This document shows, in pieces, positions 32,521 to 43,679 of a DNA stretch of 64,000 nt (positions are counted from its first letter, which is position 1; each line of letters starts with the position of its first letter). Under the pieces are notes generated by a model. The model saw only the letters and a list, made by a program, of their open reading frames with translations, searched no databases and was not told the DNA's origin. The translations under genes were made by a program, and so were the position numbers. Origin of the DNA: Shinisaurus crocodilurus (taxonomy: Eukaryota; Chordata; Lepidosauria; Squamata; Shinisauridae). The stretch covers positions 265,417,160-265,481,159 of the forward strand of contig CM037879.1 in NCBI GenBank assembly GCA_021292165.1, in the 5' to 3' direction.

Positions 32521-33240
32521 AGTATCCAACTGGAATTGGCCCTGATGCTCCCTTCCGACTATGGATCTCTTACCCTTTTTTATTTTATTTTATTTTACTT
32601 TGAGGTAATTTGAACCCTTTGTTTTTTAATTAACACATTTAGTTCTGGCATATAAACTTAACCCCTTAGGTGATGGAACCTTTAAAGTTAACTCTTAAGA
32701 TTGTGGTTAAGGAACTTTCGTTTCTCTCTTTATTCCTCCCACCCCAAAGGGGTCGACATATAAAGTAAAGGCAGTGAGAAGGGGAGGGAAAAACTGTTCA
32801 TTTACCAAGTACTAATATTAGTCCAATAAAGACCAACAAAGGAGTGGGGGGGGGGGGAGGAAATTGTAAGGGGGAAACAATCAGGAATGTTTTAAAGATA
32901 GACGAAATAGGTATTTGAAAATATACTGACAGAGCAAAACTGCCAAAAACAATTGAGGGAAGTGTACAGTATAATTAAGGAAAATAGAAGGAAGCATTGT
33001 AAAATACATCATTTATAGGAGGTGAGAGAAATCCATAAGCGATCCACAAAGCATAAGCAAGGTTGTTCACATACCTCATCCATAAAAGGCAGGAACACGG
33101 AGCAAAAGTAGTGATAGTTGTGCGGGGGGGGGGCATTATAGCCCTGGCATGTAGGGCATATCCTCGGGGTGGGGAACCTTAGAACTGGATGCCCAATCTG
33201 GCCAGCTAGGGCTCCACATAAGGCCATGCCCCTTCCCTTG
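32521..33240. other. Intergenic DNA, nothing certain
   Basis: Short TTTTA and G runs. GGTGGGGAACCTT near 33169 resembles a hAT end like that at 24011 but no partner is seen. Confidence 0.35.
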
Positions 33241-33246
33241 ACCCAC

Positions 33247-33865
33247 TGTAAAGGATTGAGGCCTACTCAGGCTTGAGTTTGTTGAAGCCTGTAGGCCCAA
33301 ACTCTTCCCTCGAGTAGTTGAAGCCTGAAGGCCCAAACACTTGGATGGGAGGGGGAGTTTGAGAGTTTTAAGTTACCCAATAGAAGTTAAGAATTAGATA
33401 TCCTATTCAAGGTCACATGATTATAACCTTCCACTCCTGGGAAGGCTATATATGTGGGGTGTGGTCAGCTAGCAGTCAGTGTGTGCTGGGAGAGAGCTAG
33501 AAGCAGAAGCACAGAAACAGCAGAGAGAAGGAGAGAAAGAGAGAAAGAGAAAGAGAAACTGGCTGCATAGCAAATAGGTAGTTTGAAGTTTAACTAGAGA
33601 ACGGTGGATTGTTTGTTTGTTTTATTTTATCATACTTGCTTTTGAATTATAACCACTCTATTAAGTAAATACCCAAATATTATAAGTAAAGTGTTGTTGT
33701 TTACCCTGGAGTTTGGAGTGACTTATTCACCACGTCTACAGCCTACACCCATGCTATTAGAAGCTGTAAAAGGACTTGATCTCCTAGAACGAGAGGGGCT
33801 TTGAGGAGAGGCAGAGATCTCCCAAAGGAAGGTTAAGGGGTCCCTGCAGTAGCGGAACCTTGACA
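33247..33865 (+). mobile_element. Solo LTR, 619 bp
   Basis: Starts TGTAAAGGATTGAGGCC and ends GGAACCTTGACA. CCCAC flanks both ends (33242-33246 and 33866-33870). A TATA box (GGCTATATATGTGG, about 33443-33456) sits mid-element, followed by a GA-rich leader, as in a plus-strand LTR. No internal region. Confidence 0.85.
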
Positions 33866-33870
33866 CCCAC

Positions 33871-34352
33871 TCTTTTGGTTTCCTGGCTTTTATGCATTTA
33901 GTTTCCTAATTATAAAAGGCTGAAATACCTCCCCCCCCCAGACTTACTCGAAGTAAGGGCTTTACATTAAGATATGCTGGCATTTTCGATATTTTGACCA
34001 CACACCTTTTGCTCCACCAACCACTGGAATGCACACACCCCACCCCCACCCTGAGAACTTCTCAGAAATTGGATTCTTCCCTTGGGCTGAAAGAGGTTTC
34101 CCACCCCTGGCATAGAGGATATCCCCCCCTCTCAAAAATCACTCCCCCCCCCGCTGTAGTTCAAAGACACATACAAACAAGGATATTATAGTTGCTATTT
34201 AGCAAGGATTGCTGGCCCTTTATCAGGAGTCTCATAGTCTAAGGCTGGGATGTAGCCAAATGAACTACCTCAGATGTCTATGCTCAGACTTAGAGCCTCC
34301 TCAAGGCACAAAACGATTAGGAGAGTGCAACACCAGGCTCTTGATTGGCAGG
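33871..34352. other. Intergenic DNA, nothing recognised
   Basis: Several C runs; no repeat ends or exon. Confidence 0.35.
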
Positions 34353-37070
34353 CAGTGACTGGGTTCACATGACACAACAAGCCCCCCCCCCCCTAAGCCA
34401 GAGGGACTGGTCGTGTGATGCGAACCCACCATGGTTTATTCGAAGTGGCTTCTAAGCCCAGATTCTGGGTTTATAAACCACCTCAACAGGCCATGGCTTG
34501 TGGTAGGGTTTAGTAGCCACGCCTGGGCTTGCCATGTCATCTGAACCCAGATGACACCACAAGCCCAGGGGTTTCATAGATTTCATAGATCATAGAGTTG
34601 GAAGGAGCCTCCAAGGCTATCAAGTCCAACCCCCTGCTCAATGCAGGAAACTAGAGGAGGGGGGTCTCCCATCCAAGTAACAACCAGGCCTGACCCTGCT
34701 TAGCTTTCCATGCTCAGTAACCCAAACCACTACAGAGCCACTTGGGAAGAGTGGCAAAAAGGCTTGCTGCTCTTGCCAAGCAGCTCTGGGCGAGCACCAA
34801 TGACAGCTGCCCCCGAAGTGTCAAAGTGGCACTTGGGGACAGCTGTCAGAGGCTCCCCCCACCCCTGCGGCCGCCAGCTGAAAAGGCTGATGGCTGCAGC
34901 GTGAGCTCTGCTCCACTCAGCCTGCTCTGGAGTAGGCCGAGTAGAGCGCGGCACGGCTCTTCCCGTCCGCTGCTGCCACTGCTGAGCAAAAGCGGCGCCA
35001 GACACGGGGAGGCCGCACTCTGCTCAGCCAAGCAGAGTGCGGCTCGCCCACCCTGTCTGGTGCTGGACAGTGGGGGTGTGCTCTGCTCAGCCTACTCTGG
35101 AGCCGGCCGAGCACAGTGTGGCTCGGCTCCCTGCATCCGGTGCCACCGCCGAGTGGCTGCAGCTCCAGACGGGCCAGACTGCAGCAGTGTGGCTTAGCGT
35201 ATTGTGCAAACCCACCCAATATGTAGGATCTGGATGGGCCTGGTATTAATGCTAGGAGCCTGGCCTTCCGCTTGTGCATGGGCAACACAGCAGCATCTTC
35301 TACACTTAACCCAGCTGCAGTTCCTGTGACTGACTGATATGGCGATCCAAAGCCCAGGCCTGAGCCTCCCTGCCAGTATTCTTGGATGAGGAACGGTATT
35401 TTTAAAAGGTGATCCTGATATTCTTCATTGCCGTTGCAGGATGGGAGTGGTACCAAGGGAGGCTCACCTATGAACCATCATAGCTGGATTTAGCCATAGA
35501 TTTCTCTTCCATGCTCAAAGCTGCATACGTGATACATGGTAATAAGATGTATAAATGGTACTGGACGTGATAGACGACATAGCATGCTAGGCCTGACTCA
35601 CTTTCCTCACAAAATATGAGGGTGCCATTTGTCACTTCATGTTTTGCAAGCACAGTGCTACTTCTGCTTCTCCATTGCTTTCAGTCAAGTTTACCACCAG
35701 TCAGGTACGAGCCTTTACTCATTTCCTGTCCTTTCCCTCCTTCACCGTTCAAAAAGCGGTTAAATTATAAAGCACGCCATTCCACCTTGATTTGCTTCAA
35801 GAAGTATCTCAACCAAAATCTGAAAGCATTAGCTCAGTCTTCATTAGGACATCTGAGGATCAGGGAAAGCTAGTTTCAGACAGTGCTTCACTCTACAAAA
35901 TAACTCAGGGCATTTCCCTGCCCCATTCATGGGGGTTTCAAATGGCATTGTCTTCCAAATGTAATCCTCCCATGTTTCCTCACCACAGCTTCCATTTGTT
36001 TTCTTTCCACAAACAAAGCTATTAAGGAAGTGAATAGACAGAATAGCTGCACAAAGTCTTTTGATTAGTAGTGCTGGGAGGCATCTGCCTGGAAGCACCC
36101 TAAGAATGCAGTGCTGATGTGGGGGCTTATTCTTATAACCTTAAAAACAGGATGAAAGGTGAGTTGAGTGAACTTGGACACATTTGAGTAGTTATAAAAG
36201 CTGTCATGTAAATTATCTTATGCTTACACTGGGCAGGTTTGCATGACGCGCTAAGCCAGACTGCTACGGGTGCATTGCAGGTAGAAGGCACTGTGCCTCC
36301 CACTCCTCCCCCTTTGGTCTTCCTGCAGGTATCCCATGGGACATCACAGGAGCGCTGAGGTTCCCCCCTTCCCACCCCCACTTGTCGGCAGGGGCAGGGA
36401 GGGGGCTAGCGGGGTAGCAGTGATCGCTGCTAGCCTTCACCCCAACTCTCGAGGGGACCTTGCGAATTACGGCGAGGCTGTCAGCGCCACTGCCGATCGT
36501 GGCAGAGGAGGTGGCTTGCTCATGAGCAAGCTGCCTCTGCCAAGACTGGTGCAGTGCTGTCCTGCCGTGCAGAATGCAGCTCCTCCCATCCAGTGATAGG
36601 CCAAGCCACCCCCTGTTCAGCCTACTCTAGAGTAGGCCGAACAGAGTGCAGCTGGCCCAGCACCAATGTGGCCACCAGCACTTTTGGCTGGTGGCCATGG
36701 AGGGGCAGGGGGTACCTCTGACAGCCATCCCCAAGTGCTGCTTTGGCACTTCTGGGGAGGCTGTCATTGTCACTTTCCCAGAGCCGCCTGGCAAGAGCAG
36801 CAAGCCTTTTTGTCGCTGTTGCCAAGCTGCTCTGTCGTGGTTTGGGCTACCCCTGGGCTTGTTGTGTCATCTGGGTTTGGATGACACGGCAATCCCAGGG
36901 GTGGCTCCTAAACCCTAGAACAAGCCATGGCCAGGTAGGGTGGTTTATAAGCCCAGAAGCTGGACTTATAAACCACCCCGAATAAAGCATGGCGGGTTCA
37001 CACGACACAACAAGCCCCCCTGGTTTATAAGCCAGGGGGGCTTGTCATGTCGTGTGAACCCAGCCATTGC
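34353..37070. mobile_element. Large fold-back element, about 2.7 kb
   Basis: The left end CAGTGACTGGGTTCACATGA matches the inverted right end CAATGGCTGGGTTCACACGA. The arms stay similar for some 400-600 bp: AAAAAGGCTTGCTGCTCTTG near 34757 against GCAAGAGCAGCAAGCCTTTTT near 36793, and AAGTGGCACTTGGGGA against its inverse near 36730. Short CTACTCTGGAGTAGGCCGA-type palindromes recur in the interior. No transposase. A 5S SINE (34571-34717) sits in the left arm. No clear target duplication. Confidence 0.65.
34571..34717 (-). mobile_element. 5S-rRNA-derived SINE with CR1-like tail
   Basis: Minus strand: GGAAAGCTAAGCAGGGTC, GGCCTGGTTGTTACTTGG, ATGGGAGACC, closely following 5S rRNA boxes A and C. 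The CR1-like tail is GAGCAGGGGGTTGGACTTG, AACTCTATGATCTATGAAAT. The head starts at the same word (CTGAGC) as the copy at 5912-6047, showing a real family. Confidence 0.8.
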
Positions 37071-37941
37071 GTAAGCTGTATGTATTGCAGAATTCAGCTT
37101 TCTTGATGCAGAATTTCATACCGTTTTTAAAATACAGAATTTCCACAGCCCTACACAGTCCCTCCTGTGTTGTATTCAGGTTCAGTGAATGATCACTGCA
37201 GTTCCTCTTCGGCACAGCCCAACTTCCTGTCTCCCCACTCCCGCTCATCCCTTGAACTAGAAAACCCCTGCTGCAGGCCCGTTCAGGACCCTGCCAAGGA
37301 GCTGTATATAATCCTGTTTAATTAAACCTATGGCAGCCTGTGGAGCCTGACTATGTAACTAAGGTTCCACAGGCCATGGCCCTCCCAGTCTTCAGGCCAT
37401 TGCCTCTGAAGCGGCAAAAACATATTGCAAGAGGATAGTTTTACGATACACAAACCAGTAGAATATCCCAAAGTAGTCAAGTGGTCACTCTTGAGGTCAA
37501 GGGGCAGCAAGTAAAACCCAGTTCATAACACCATTTTGTATCTTGATCAAGCTATTTATAAAGAAAAGCGTGCATAACCCACAGATCACACAAAAGATGC
37601 CATTCTCTCAGTTTTAGAAAAAGAAATGAATCTCTTTGATACTGAAAAACCTGAACGTTGTGTTCCCTTTGAAACAGAATACAATAAAAGATGTAGCAAA
37701 CTGAAACGGACCCTTGTCCTGGTCATAGGGAACCTGAAGTAAGCAGAGAGGAGGAACATTCACTTACCAATGTGTATGTGCATTTAGTCAGACTTGAAAT
37801 GGAATACCAAATTGACAGAAACATTGTGGCTTGTTAATTAGCTATGATAGGGGAGGTGGAGAAATTGCCCAGTCATATGCTGCTGTTTTAGTTGCAATGG
37901 TTTATGCAACTGCATGAAAAGGAGCACCACATTTACTGTAC
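37071..37941. other. Intergenic DNA, nothing recognised
   Basis: No exon or repeat end that I can support. Confidence 0.35.
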
Positions 37942-38060
37942 GTGTCTATCCCACCTTTCTTCCATCATGGAACTCAAGTTACCATTCATGGGGGTTCTCA
38001 GGCAATCTCCTACCCAGGCACTGACCAGATCCAGATCTGTTTAGCTCTAGCCAAGGTTAT
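37942..38060 (-). mobile_element. 5S-rRNA-derived SINE with Sauria/RTE-type tail
   Basis: Minus strand: GAGCTAAACAGATCTGGATC, TGGTCAGTGCCTGGGTAGG, AGATTGCCTGAGAAC parallels 5S rRNA (box A AGCTAAGCAGG, box C GGATGGGAGACCGCCTGGGAA). The tail ACTTGAGTTCCATGATGG, AAAGGTGGGATA differs from the CR1-type tail of the other two copies and resembles RTE/Bov-B-like tails. Confidence 0.7.
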
Positions 38061-38063
38061 TAC

Positions 38064-38324
38064 GTTATTTATTCATTATATTTATATCCCACCCTTTTTT
38101 CCTGCAAGGAACCCAAGGCGGCTTACATACGGTAATTCTCCTCTTACATAATTCTCCTCCTCCTCTCCATCTTATTCTCACAAAAGCTCTGTGAGGTAGG
38201 TTAGGCTGAGAGTCAGTGACTGGCCCAAAGTCACCCAGTGAGCTTCATGGCTGAGTGGGGACTAGAAGCCAGATCTTTTGAGTCCCAGTCCAACACCCTC
38301 ACCATTACGCTACACTGGCTCTCA
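38064..38324 (-). mobile_element. Sauria-type tRNA SINE
   Basis: Reverse-oriented full copy: TATATCCCACCCTTTTTTCC tail, TGAGGTAGGTTAGGCTG, CCAAAGTCACCCAGTGAG, and the tRNA head ending TACACTGGCTCTC. It abuts the 5S SINE on its left. Confidence 0.88.
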
Positions 38325-38344
38325 GTGGCATTATGTGCCTTTAG

Positions 38345-38430
38345 GCAAGCCTTCCCCAACCTTATGCCCTCTAGATGTGTTGGGCTAGAACTTCCACCAT
38401 CCGTATCCAGCATGGCCATTGTAGGCAGGC
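38345..38430. mobile_element. hAT MITE fragment
   Basis: CTTCCCCAACCTTATGCCCTC, TAGATGTGTTGGGCT and CAGCATGGCCATTGT belong to the 'ttccccaacct...ttgggctacaactccc' MITE family also at 48676-48730 and 54494-54620; only one arm remains. Confidence 0.55.
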
Positions 38431-39029
38431 TGCTTCCGACTATGGTCTGGGCCAATTAGGAAGCGGAGTACTGTCATGCAGCTCCTTTTTCAGGAAGATG
38501 TCAGTGCATATCATTTTTCATTATAGTAGAAATCTGGAGCATGATTGATGATCTTGAGATCATGTTGCTAGGCCACTTTTTTATGAGGAAGTAAAAAAGA
38601 CTGAGGAACTGAAAGTTAAGTCATCTTTTCATTCCTCATTTTCTTCTTTCAGTTCCTCAAAATGAAGAATAGGCATAGCACCATGGAATCAAACCTAGAA
38701 TTATTAGAGATAATCTTCTTACTGCATGGGAGAAGGTGGTATATTTGCATTTAGACAAAGACTTCCTAGTCACATCTGTTTACATGATATGGGCAGGTTT
38801 GCAGAAGATTTAGATGTGGTTTTCATACAGTAGAATTAAATTCAGGTTGAAGATCTCACACCATTTCATAATTACTGTTGGTTACAGGAAACAATTTTTT
38901 CACAGCTTGTTACAACCACTTATTTTGCTTTTCTTCGAAATCCTTTGCAACAGCTTGTGGATCAAAACCGAAAGAGGAACTTTGACACTTGTACATGATG
39001 TGTTCTCAGCTAGGTAGGTGTTCTGTAGT
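38431..39029. other. Intergenic DNA, nothing recognised
   Basis: AT-rich, no exon or repeat boundary found. Confidence 0.35.
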
Positions 39030-39429
39030 TTTATCTTGGAGGAAGCCATGTTGGTCTAGAAAAGAGGGGGGAAATATAGGGCTGTGAAGCTATGAAAGAC
39101 TTGGGGCAGAACTAAGCAATGCAAAGAATGCACGGCTGCTGCTAAAAGCTCATCTTATGTGATAAATGCGATCATCTGTCATAAACACTCTTCTGCATTT
39201 TACATAGGACAAAGGGGGCCAACCGCTATGGAAAAGAATCAACAGACACAAATCTGAAATCAGAAATGGCAATATTCAGAAACCAGTAAGACGGAGTACA
39301 GAACCGCTTTCAGACTAAGGGCCGAATTCCATTTCAGAGAAGCTCTTGTGGGCAACATTCCAATGTGGGTGGGACTGAAAGCAAAAGGGGCATGGCTTAG
39401 CTTAAAGCTCTTACTGCTAGTAACTAAGC

Positions 39430-39565
39430 CAGGGCTCTCCAACCTTGGGTCCCCAGATGTTGGTGGATTACAGCTCCCAGAATCCCTTGCCATTAGCCAT
39501 GCTGGCTGGGTATGCTGGGAGCTGTAGGCCAGCAACATCTGGGGACCAAAGGTTGGAGAGCCCTG
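39430..39565. mobile_element. Fold-back hAT MITE, 136 bp, 8-bp target duplication
   Basis: CAGGGCTCTCCAACCTTGGG at the left; GGTTGGAGAGCCCTG at the right. AACTAAGC flanks both ends (39422-39429, 39566-39573). Almost the whole element is self-complementary. Confidence 0.92.
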
Positions 39566-40523
39566 AACTAAGCCTTAAGAGAGACAGTTCAGCCTTTTAG
39601 AATGGGGGAAAGCTGCACAAAAACCAGGAAACCATCAAACTTTGTGACTGGAGAAAGTAGGTGAGCCAGGGAAAGGGTTTGACCTGCCCAGGAGGGCCAG
39701 ATTTGACCAGTGGGCCTGAGGTTCTGCACCCCTGCAGTAGGAGATCTTTTCAACCTACCAGGACAATCTGCTACTGATCTTACTATGGCCATCCTTGAAC
39801 AAAGGAATTTCAAAGGGAGGCTCCAACATGGAACTGGCAAATTACAATTAATCAAGAAGGCCAGCTGTTTTCATTTGGGTCTGAAAAGTGTCAATAGTTT
39901 CCTGCCTGACTACAGATGTTAATGAAGTCAGCATTGTTATCAACCTATCACTACTATTGTGAAGGGCCACTGCGCTTATTTTGCATACATTCAAGTTCTA
40001 ATTGAATTGCCATTGTACTTTTCCATTTCATTTCCCTCCAACCTCACTGCTTAAAATCCCCAGCTACCCAACCAGACATGTATATATATCTGCAGCTGAG
40101 GATAACACTTTTGTGCATCTGATGAAGTAGGCTCTAGTCCATGGAAGCTTATGTCATAATAGCTGTGTCAGTGTTTAAGCTAAGGTTTCCTTAAAGATGT
40201 AATTAGTGGATAGGTTTTAACATTGCCAATGTAATTTGTAATATGTCCAATAGTTTCTATGTATGTTTTAATCTTATTCTCATGCATCTAGTTTTGACCA
40301 TGATACATGTGTGTTATTTATGAGAAGTTTTTTCAGGATTTTAAACCTAATTTTTAAACTTATTTATTTTGATTTTAACACATTGAACCCATTAACGGAT
40401 TTTGTGATGAATGGCACGAGCTGTGATAGCAGTGGACTACACTGCATACAGTGCACGTGTGTGAGAATGTTTGGAGTAATGCAGACCTTTTAACAATGTT
40501 TTATGGCTTTAATTTGAGTTTCA

Positions 40524-40571
40524 GCCCCTGATGAGATGAAGGATCATAGATTTTCCCAAAACGCGTCGGGC
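40524..40571 (+). ncRNA. Hammerhead-ribozyme-like motif, probably degenerate
   Basis: Stem I GCCC (40524-40527) pairs with GGGC (40568-40571). The conserved core CTGATGA (40528-40534) is present, and AAAAC (40558-40562) stands where GAAAC is expected. A minimal stem III and the GTC cleavage triplet (40565-40567) follow. The stem II region (40535-40557) does not form a good helix. The order matches type I hammerheads with very short stem III; the weak stem II and changed GAAA suggest loss of activity. Confidence 0.45.
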
Positions 40572-40969
40572 ATAATAAACATCTCTAATAGGCACCTGAG
40601 ATTCTCTTTTCTCTCTCCTGTTGTTTTTGCCACACACAAGTGCCTTCCCCTCTGGTCGCTTCAGTGTTTAAGGTGCCACAAGACTTTCTGTTGTAGTTGC
40701 TGCAACGCATACTAAGATGGCTACCCCTCTGGAAATGGTTAGAAAATGGTTTCTTGATGTAGAAGCCTCTCTAAAATATCTGGAACAAGAAACCCTTCCA
40801 AACTTGGGGAAAGTGACATGCCTCCCCTACCACCAGCACAAGCTAAGGGGAGAGGGCTGATGTGTGTGTCTATTAAGATATAGCAGTTTGAGACAGAAAG
40901 AAGCTAAGGGAAAGGGCAGTAAGATTAATGTTATAAGCACCTTGGAGTACATGGTTCTCTCTCGTCTGG

Positions 40970-41340
40970 TAGGATGGTCACTTATGCATCATCAAAAAAG
41001 AGGAAATGCATTGCCAAAAAAGAGGACAAGAGAGGACACAGATTTGTGTAGTATTTGCACATGCTAATTTATATGTATAGATGAAAATGTAGAAATAATT
41101 ACTGTAATTTAAATAGATAATAAAATACATGTCACCATAGTGGGAAAGGCTGCGACTAGGTGACTTGTGTGTCTGCTCAGTTGGCTGTCCAGGTGGAAAC
41201 TGATGAAGGGCCGCTTCAAGGCCCCTGATCTTCCTTCTTAGGGTTTTTTAAATCTTTAAACCGGACTTGACCTGGATAGTTCTTCAAAGAGAAGACACCT
41301 TCAAATAGAGAACTGTCCTCTGTAAAGTAAGAGTCATGGC
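40970..41340. repeat. Unclassified interspersed repeat (pair with 56690-56950)
   Basis: Shared words with the right-hand copy: GTCACTTATG / CTCACTTATG, TTTGCA..TGCTAAT, GTGACTTGTGTGTCTGCTCAG / GTGACCTGTGTGTCTTGCTCAG, CTGTCCAGGTG, CTTCAAATAGAG and TCCTCTGTAAA. Family not recognised. Same orientation in both. Confidence 0.6.
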
Positions 41341-41949
41341 CACCCTATTGGCTGGAGATCTGACATGAGGTAGCAGATCTGCAGTCTGGCAGGACTGCAT
41401 ATTCTGTTTGCCTCCATCTATTTTCCACTGGTCTATTTGTAATTAAACCAAATATTACAAAACATTATAATCCTTCAGTCGTTTCTCTCTGAAGGCAGCT
41501 AAATCCACTCACTGCAAAAAAAAAAAAAAAACCACCCCAAAGGCCTATTTTTCACAGACAGTAATAAACCTGTATCTAGACTGTACCACTTCAGAAACCG
41601 CAGGCAGGCAGGGGATCGCATAATGGAATGATCCCTTTCAAAAAATATTCCTGTGCATAAAAAAGTAGCATGTCAAGGAAGAATGCTTGGCTCGATCCAG
41701 GGGTGGTGTTAGGTACTGAAAAGATATGGGGTTCAGGCCCACAGGACAAAAATAAAAAGGCACAAATTTGCATATGCTTATTTACATATGCAGTAAAGTC
41801 TGTAAAGGATCCTGTGTCCTAAGGACACCTCTAATTGTAAAAAGGGATGCATGGATACAGGAGAGGAGGGCATTTGGTTTCAGAAAAAAAAATGCAAGCA
41901 GAAAGATTCAAGGGGGGGCAGCAGATGAAGCACATCTAGGCAAAAACCA
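41341..41949. other. Intergenic DNA, nothing certain
   Basis: An 18-base A run near 41515. The part at 41725-41850 repeats some words of the repeat before it (CACAAATTTGCATATGCT). No gene. Confidence 0.35.
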
Positions 41950-42558
41950 GGTAACCGGGACTTCCGGTGGGGCTGTAACGGCGGACTGACGTCTGCACTT
42001 TTTAGTGCAGGAACAACGCGACTTCAAAGCCGATGGGGGGGGCTCCTCCAATCGGAAAAATATCCCTTGACTAGAGGGATATCAAGAGATTAATCACTTG
42101 AACCTAGAAGATTGCTTCTAGCGGGCTATCTGCAGTTGGCAGCCAGCCTGTGGGGGAGTGATCAGAGGTCAGAATTTACAACTCGCTCAATGTGGCATCA
42201 GAGTCTTGTTAAGCCTGCTGAAGCCCCATTTCTTAAGATTTATGGACTTCAAATGTTTATGAACGAAAAGAGGTTCTCTCGACAACAAAGTAGATCTTTT
42301 CCCAGTTCTGACGGTGAGTTCAAACTTTTTTCTGGGACTAATAAAAATATTGGAATTTAAGAAATTTGGTCAAAAGCCTCACAAAGAGAATATTAATAAG
42401 TAAGCTTTGAAATGGGAGAGAGGACTTTTAATCCTTTTATTTATTTCTTTTACTCTTTGAAAAAGTGCATAAGGGGAGAAGCTGCGAGATAAATCTGAAT
42501 AGCGTGGGAACGGCTTCTGTTGATATTACCAGGCTGTTGGAGACAAAGCAGAGCAAAG

Positions 42559-43131
42559 ATGTCCACAAGGGATTTGTTTTACAAGCTATTTGACCAAATA
42601 CTGGACAGGTTTGATGTTTTTGAGAAAAGAGTGGTTGAGAAGCTGGTGGATTTTGAAGTAGAGTTATTACAACAAACTGAAAATATGGATTGCCATACAC
42701 AGCAATTTTTTGGAGAGGTGAAAAAGCAAACAGCTGGGGAGAAGAAAAAGATCAATAACGAGGTTGAAATATTAGAAGAGCAAAAAACTGAAGTACTCAA
42801 CAGGGCATTTGAATTGGAAGAAGACACTGGAGGAAGAAATATTACCTCGCTGGAATCCAGAGAAGAATATTGCCTGAGATCTGGAGCTATTTCAGAGCTG
42901 GATGATCTAAGAGATGTATCGTCTTATTTGCTTAGAAAGAAAATAGCAGATCAAGTCAATCAGCAACATTTCCTCACTGAAATGGAGGCGGATGATATAG
43001 GGAACGAGTTACTCATTGAGATTTGTAAGAGAAGAGAATGTGTTTTTTCTACCCTAAAGCTGAAACATAAAAAAATGTTTTTGACAGAGGAAGATTATGT
43101 GGAGATTTTTAATAAGAAGAAAGGTTGCTGA
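42559..43131 (+). pseudogene. L1 ORF1-like, truncated
   Basis: 190 codons from MSTRDLFYKLFDQILDRFDV, dominated by charged coiled-coil sequence (VEKLVDFEVELLQQTENMD, EILEEQKTEVLNRAFELEED). Likely the trimerising coiled coil of an L1 RNA-binding ORF1 protein. The usual RRM and basic C-terminal domain are not apparent, and it is shorter than the typical ~330 residues. A 77-bp tandem duplication (AATAAGAAGAAAGGTTGCTG at 43111 and 43188) covers its stop. Confidence 0.6.
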
Positions 43132-43679
43132 ATACTGGAACTAATGAGATGGTTAAATCAACATTATGAATTAAACAAAGAAGGGCCAATAAGAAGAAAG
43201 GTTGCTGAATACTGGAACTGACAGAGAAGGTTAAATTTACGGGATGAATTAAAGAAAGAATAGTTATGTCTATGATTTGCTTATTTTTGCAATAACAAAA
43301 ATTGTAATGTAAGAGAAATTATTGTTAAAAGAAGGTAATATATGTTAATGGTTTTCTTATTTATAAATGTTAGAAAGATTTAAAGTAGCTGAGCGGTTTG
43401 ATAATTTTGACCAAGCTGGGTTTAACCCTGAAAGGGATTTGTGTGTAGATGACTAGGGGGGAAATCTTAATGGAAAAGTGGTCAGTGAAAGGCAATTATG
43501 ATGTTATTGTTAAAATGTATGGACTTACGTTGAAGATCAATGGAAGGAATGCTGATAAAATGGGCCTAAAATTCGGGGTATGAGGTTTTGGTGAATTAGT
43601 GGAATAACATGTGGCTAAAAGGGTGGGAATATATATAAAGTTCTAGCTTCAAAGAATGTAGTTATAAGATGATCTATGG

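Larger units (their letters stand above)
39030..40740 (+). repeat. Composite repeat with hammerhead-like cores
   Basis: Relic words of one widespread amniote repeat family: GAAGCCATGTTGGTCTAG (39043), GCATCTGATGAAGTAGGCTC with GGAAGCTTATGTCATAAT (40118-40160), CCTGATGAG...AAAACGCGTCGGGC (40527-40571) with AATAAA at 40574, and TTTAAGGTGCCACAAGAC then CTAAGATGGCTACCCCTC (40668-40732). A MITE (39430-39565) is inserted. The class is uncertain; hammerhead motifs at element ends are known from Penelope-like retroelements. Confidence 0.5.

Noticed and set aside
34730..35456. Long GC-rich open frames on both strands
   Set aside because: They lie within the inverted arms of the fold-back element and have no domain.
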